A stretch of DNA of 6,206 nucleotides from an uncultured Oscillospiraceae bacterium (GTDB lineage: Bacteria > Bacillota > Clostridia > Oscillospirales > Oscillospiraceae): the NCBI GenBank assembly GCA_900752285.1, contig CAADUW010000035.1:1-6206 (forward strand), given 5' to 3'. The notes under the pieces are model-generated. The model did no database searches, had not been told where the DNA came from, and saw nothing but the letters and a program-made list of their open reading frames with translations. Positions 6,069 to 6,206 of the stretch are shown here, piece after piece. How positions within the stretch are numbered: the first letter of the stretch is position 1; each line of letters opens with the position of its first letter. The position numbers were made by a program, and so were the translations under genes.

Positions 6069-6077
6069 GCGGAGGGC
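6053..6077 (-). promoter_or_regulatory. 25-bp palindrome over the TetR -35 box: operator or terminator
   Basis: GCCCTCCGCTT (6053-6063) and AAGCGGAGGGC (6067-6077) are perfect 11-bp inverted repeats around a 3-nt centre, and the TTGACA -35 box sits across that centre. This suits a TetR-type operator that would block its own promoter. On the minus strand the same stem is followed by GCTTTTTTAT, the form of an intrinsic terminator for a gene to the right of the window. Both roles are compatible. Confidence 0.7.
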
Positions 6078-6083
6078 AGAGAC

Positions 6084-6114
6084 TGTCAAAAAAGGGCTTT
6101 GCCCTTTCTTGACA
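6084..6114 (-). terminator. Hairpin with T-run at the repeat edge, probable terminator
   Basis: TGTCAAAAAAGGGC (6084-6097) pairs with GCCCTTTCTTGACA (6101-6114) around TTT, with one mismatch on the plus strand that becomes a G-U pair in minus-strand RNA. Read on the minus strand the stem ends GCCCTTTTTTGACA, as in a terminator, followed about 7 nt later by the palindrome at 6053-6077. Its right arm is the first 14 bases of the repeat. In copy 1 the left arm would lie outside the window. Confidence 0.6.
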
Positions 6115-6206
6115 AAAGGATTGCAGTCTGCCGCGCGCACGATTTGTACGCCCTTGGCGTACAAATCGCACACTTGCAGCCTGATAGGTATTTTCTGTCA
6201 GGTACA
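6101..6206 (+). repeat. Hairpin-rich interspersed repeat, copy 2 (right part cut by window edge)
   Basis: This copy matches positions 1-106 at 104 of 106 bases in the same orientation, about 6.1 kb away. The 12-bp stem GATTTGTACGCC (6141-6152) with GGCGTACAAATC (6156-6167) is unchanged, and neither difference falls in it. Copy 1 points toward its neighbouring plus-strand gene, while this one points away from the minus-strand TetR gene. The repeat therefore does not keep a fixed orientation to the gene beside it, which argues against a simple gene leader. Confidence 0.9.

Noticed and set aside
6010..6171. N-terminal extension of the TetR protein
   Set aside because: It covers the promoter, palindrome and repeat. 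The family-typical start is MRTTKEAIL at 6009 with GGGAGG upstream.
1..6206. Transposon or integrative element bounded by the two repeats
   Set aside because: No transposase, integrase or recombinase is encoded, the repeats are direct rather than inverted, and a core gene (rsmG) lies inside.

Overview
The window looks like a chromosomal stretch from a Gram-positive anaerobe of the class Clostridia, probably Oscillospiraceae or a close relative. This is inferred from strong AGGAGG-type ribosome binding sites, GTG and TTG starts, sigma-A-type promoters, the gene families present and moderately high GC in most genes. No rRNA, tRNA, CRISPR array, transposase or phage gene is visible.

Layout from left to right. 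Positions 1-106 hold a hairpin-rich repeat, followed by two more hairpins. A plus-strand gene (271-1392) then encodes a lipoprotein resembling the extracellular part of anti-sigma/DUF4179-type proteins; a 60-base sample of it is much more AT-rich than a sample of rsmG. A terminator at 1412-1445 separates it from a convergent minus-strand NCS2 purine permease (1463-2902). The permease has its own promoter (3052-3080) and a strongly structured leader of about 140 nt with mutually exclusive pairings. Further right on the minus strand is a two-gene operon, a DUF3810-type membrane protein with an HEXXH motif (3859-5028) followed 15 bp later by rsmG (3124-3843), with a promoter at 5072-5100. A 350-bp non-coding stretch follows, most of it a MITE-like element with terminal inverted repeats (5200-5401) that ends exactly at the stop codon of a TetR-family regulator (5401-6009, minus). 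The TetR promoter has its -35 box at the centre of a 25-bp palindrome that is also shaped like an intrinsic terminator. The window closes with a second copy of the left-end repeat (6101-6206) in the same orientation, 104 of 106 bases identical.

The genes do not form one pathway. RsmG is housekeeping rRNA modification, the permease is purine salvage, and the lipoprotein and TetR regulator are accessory genes with unknown partners. I see no clear new multi-gene system. The most interesting material is non-coding: the paired 106-bp repeats, the permease leader, the MITE-like element, and the palindrome-embedded TetR promoter.
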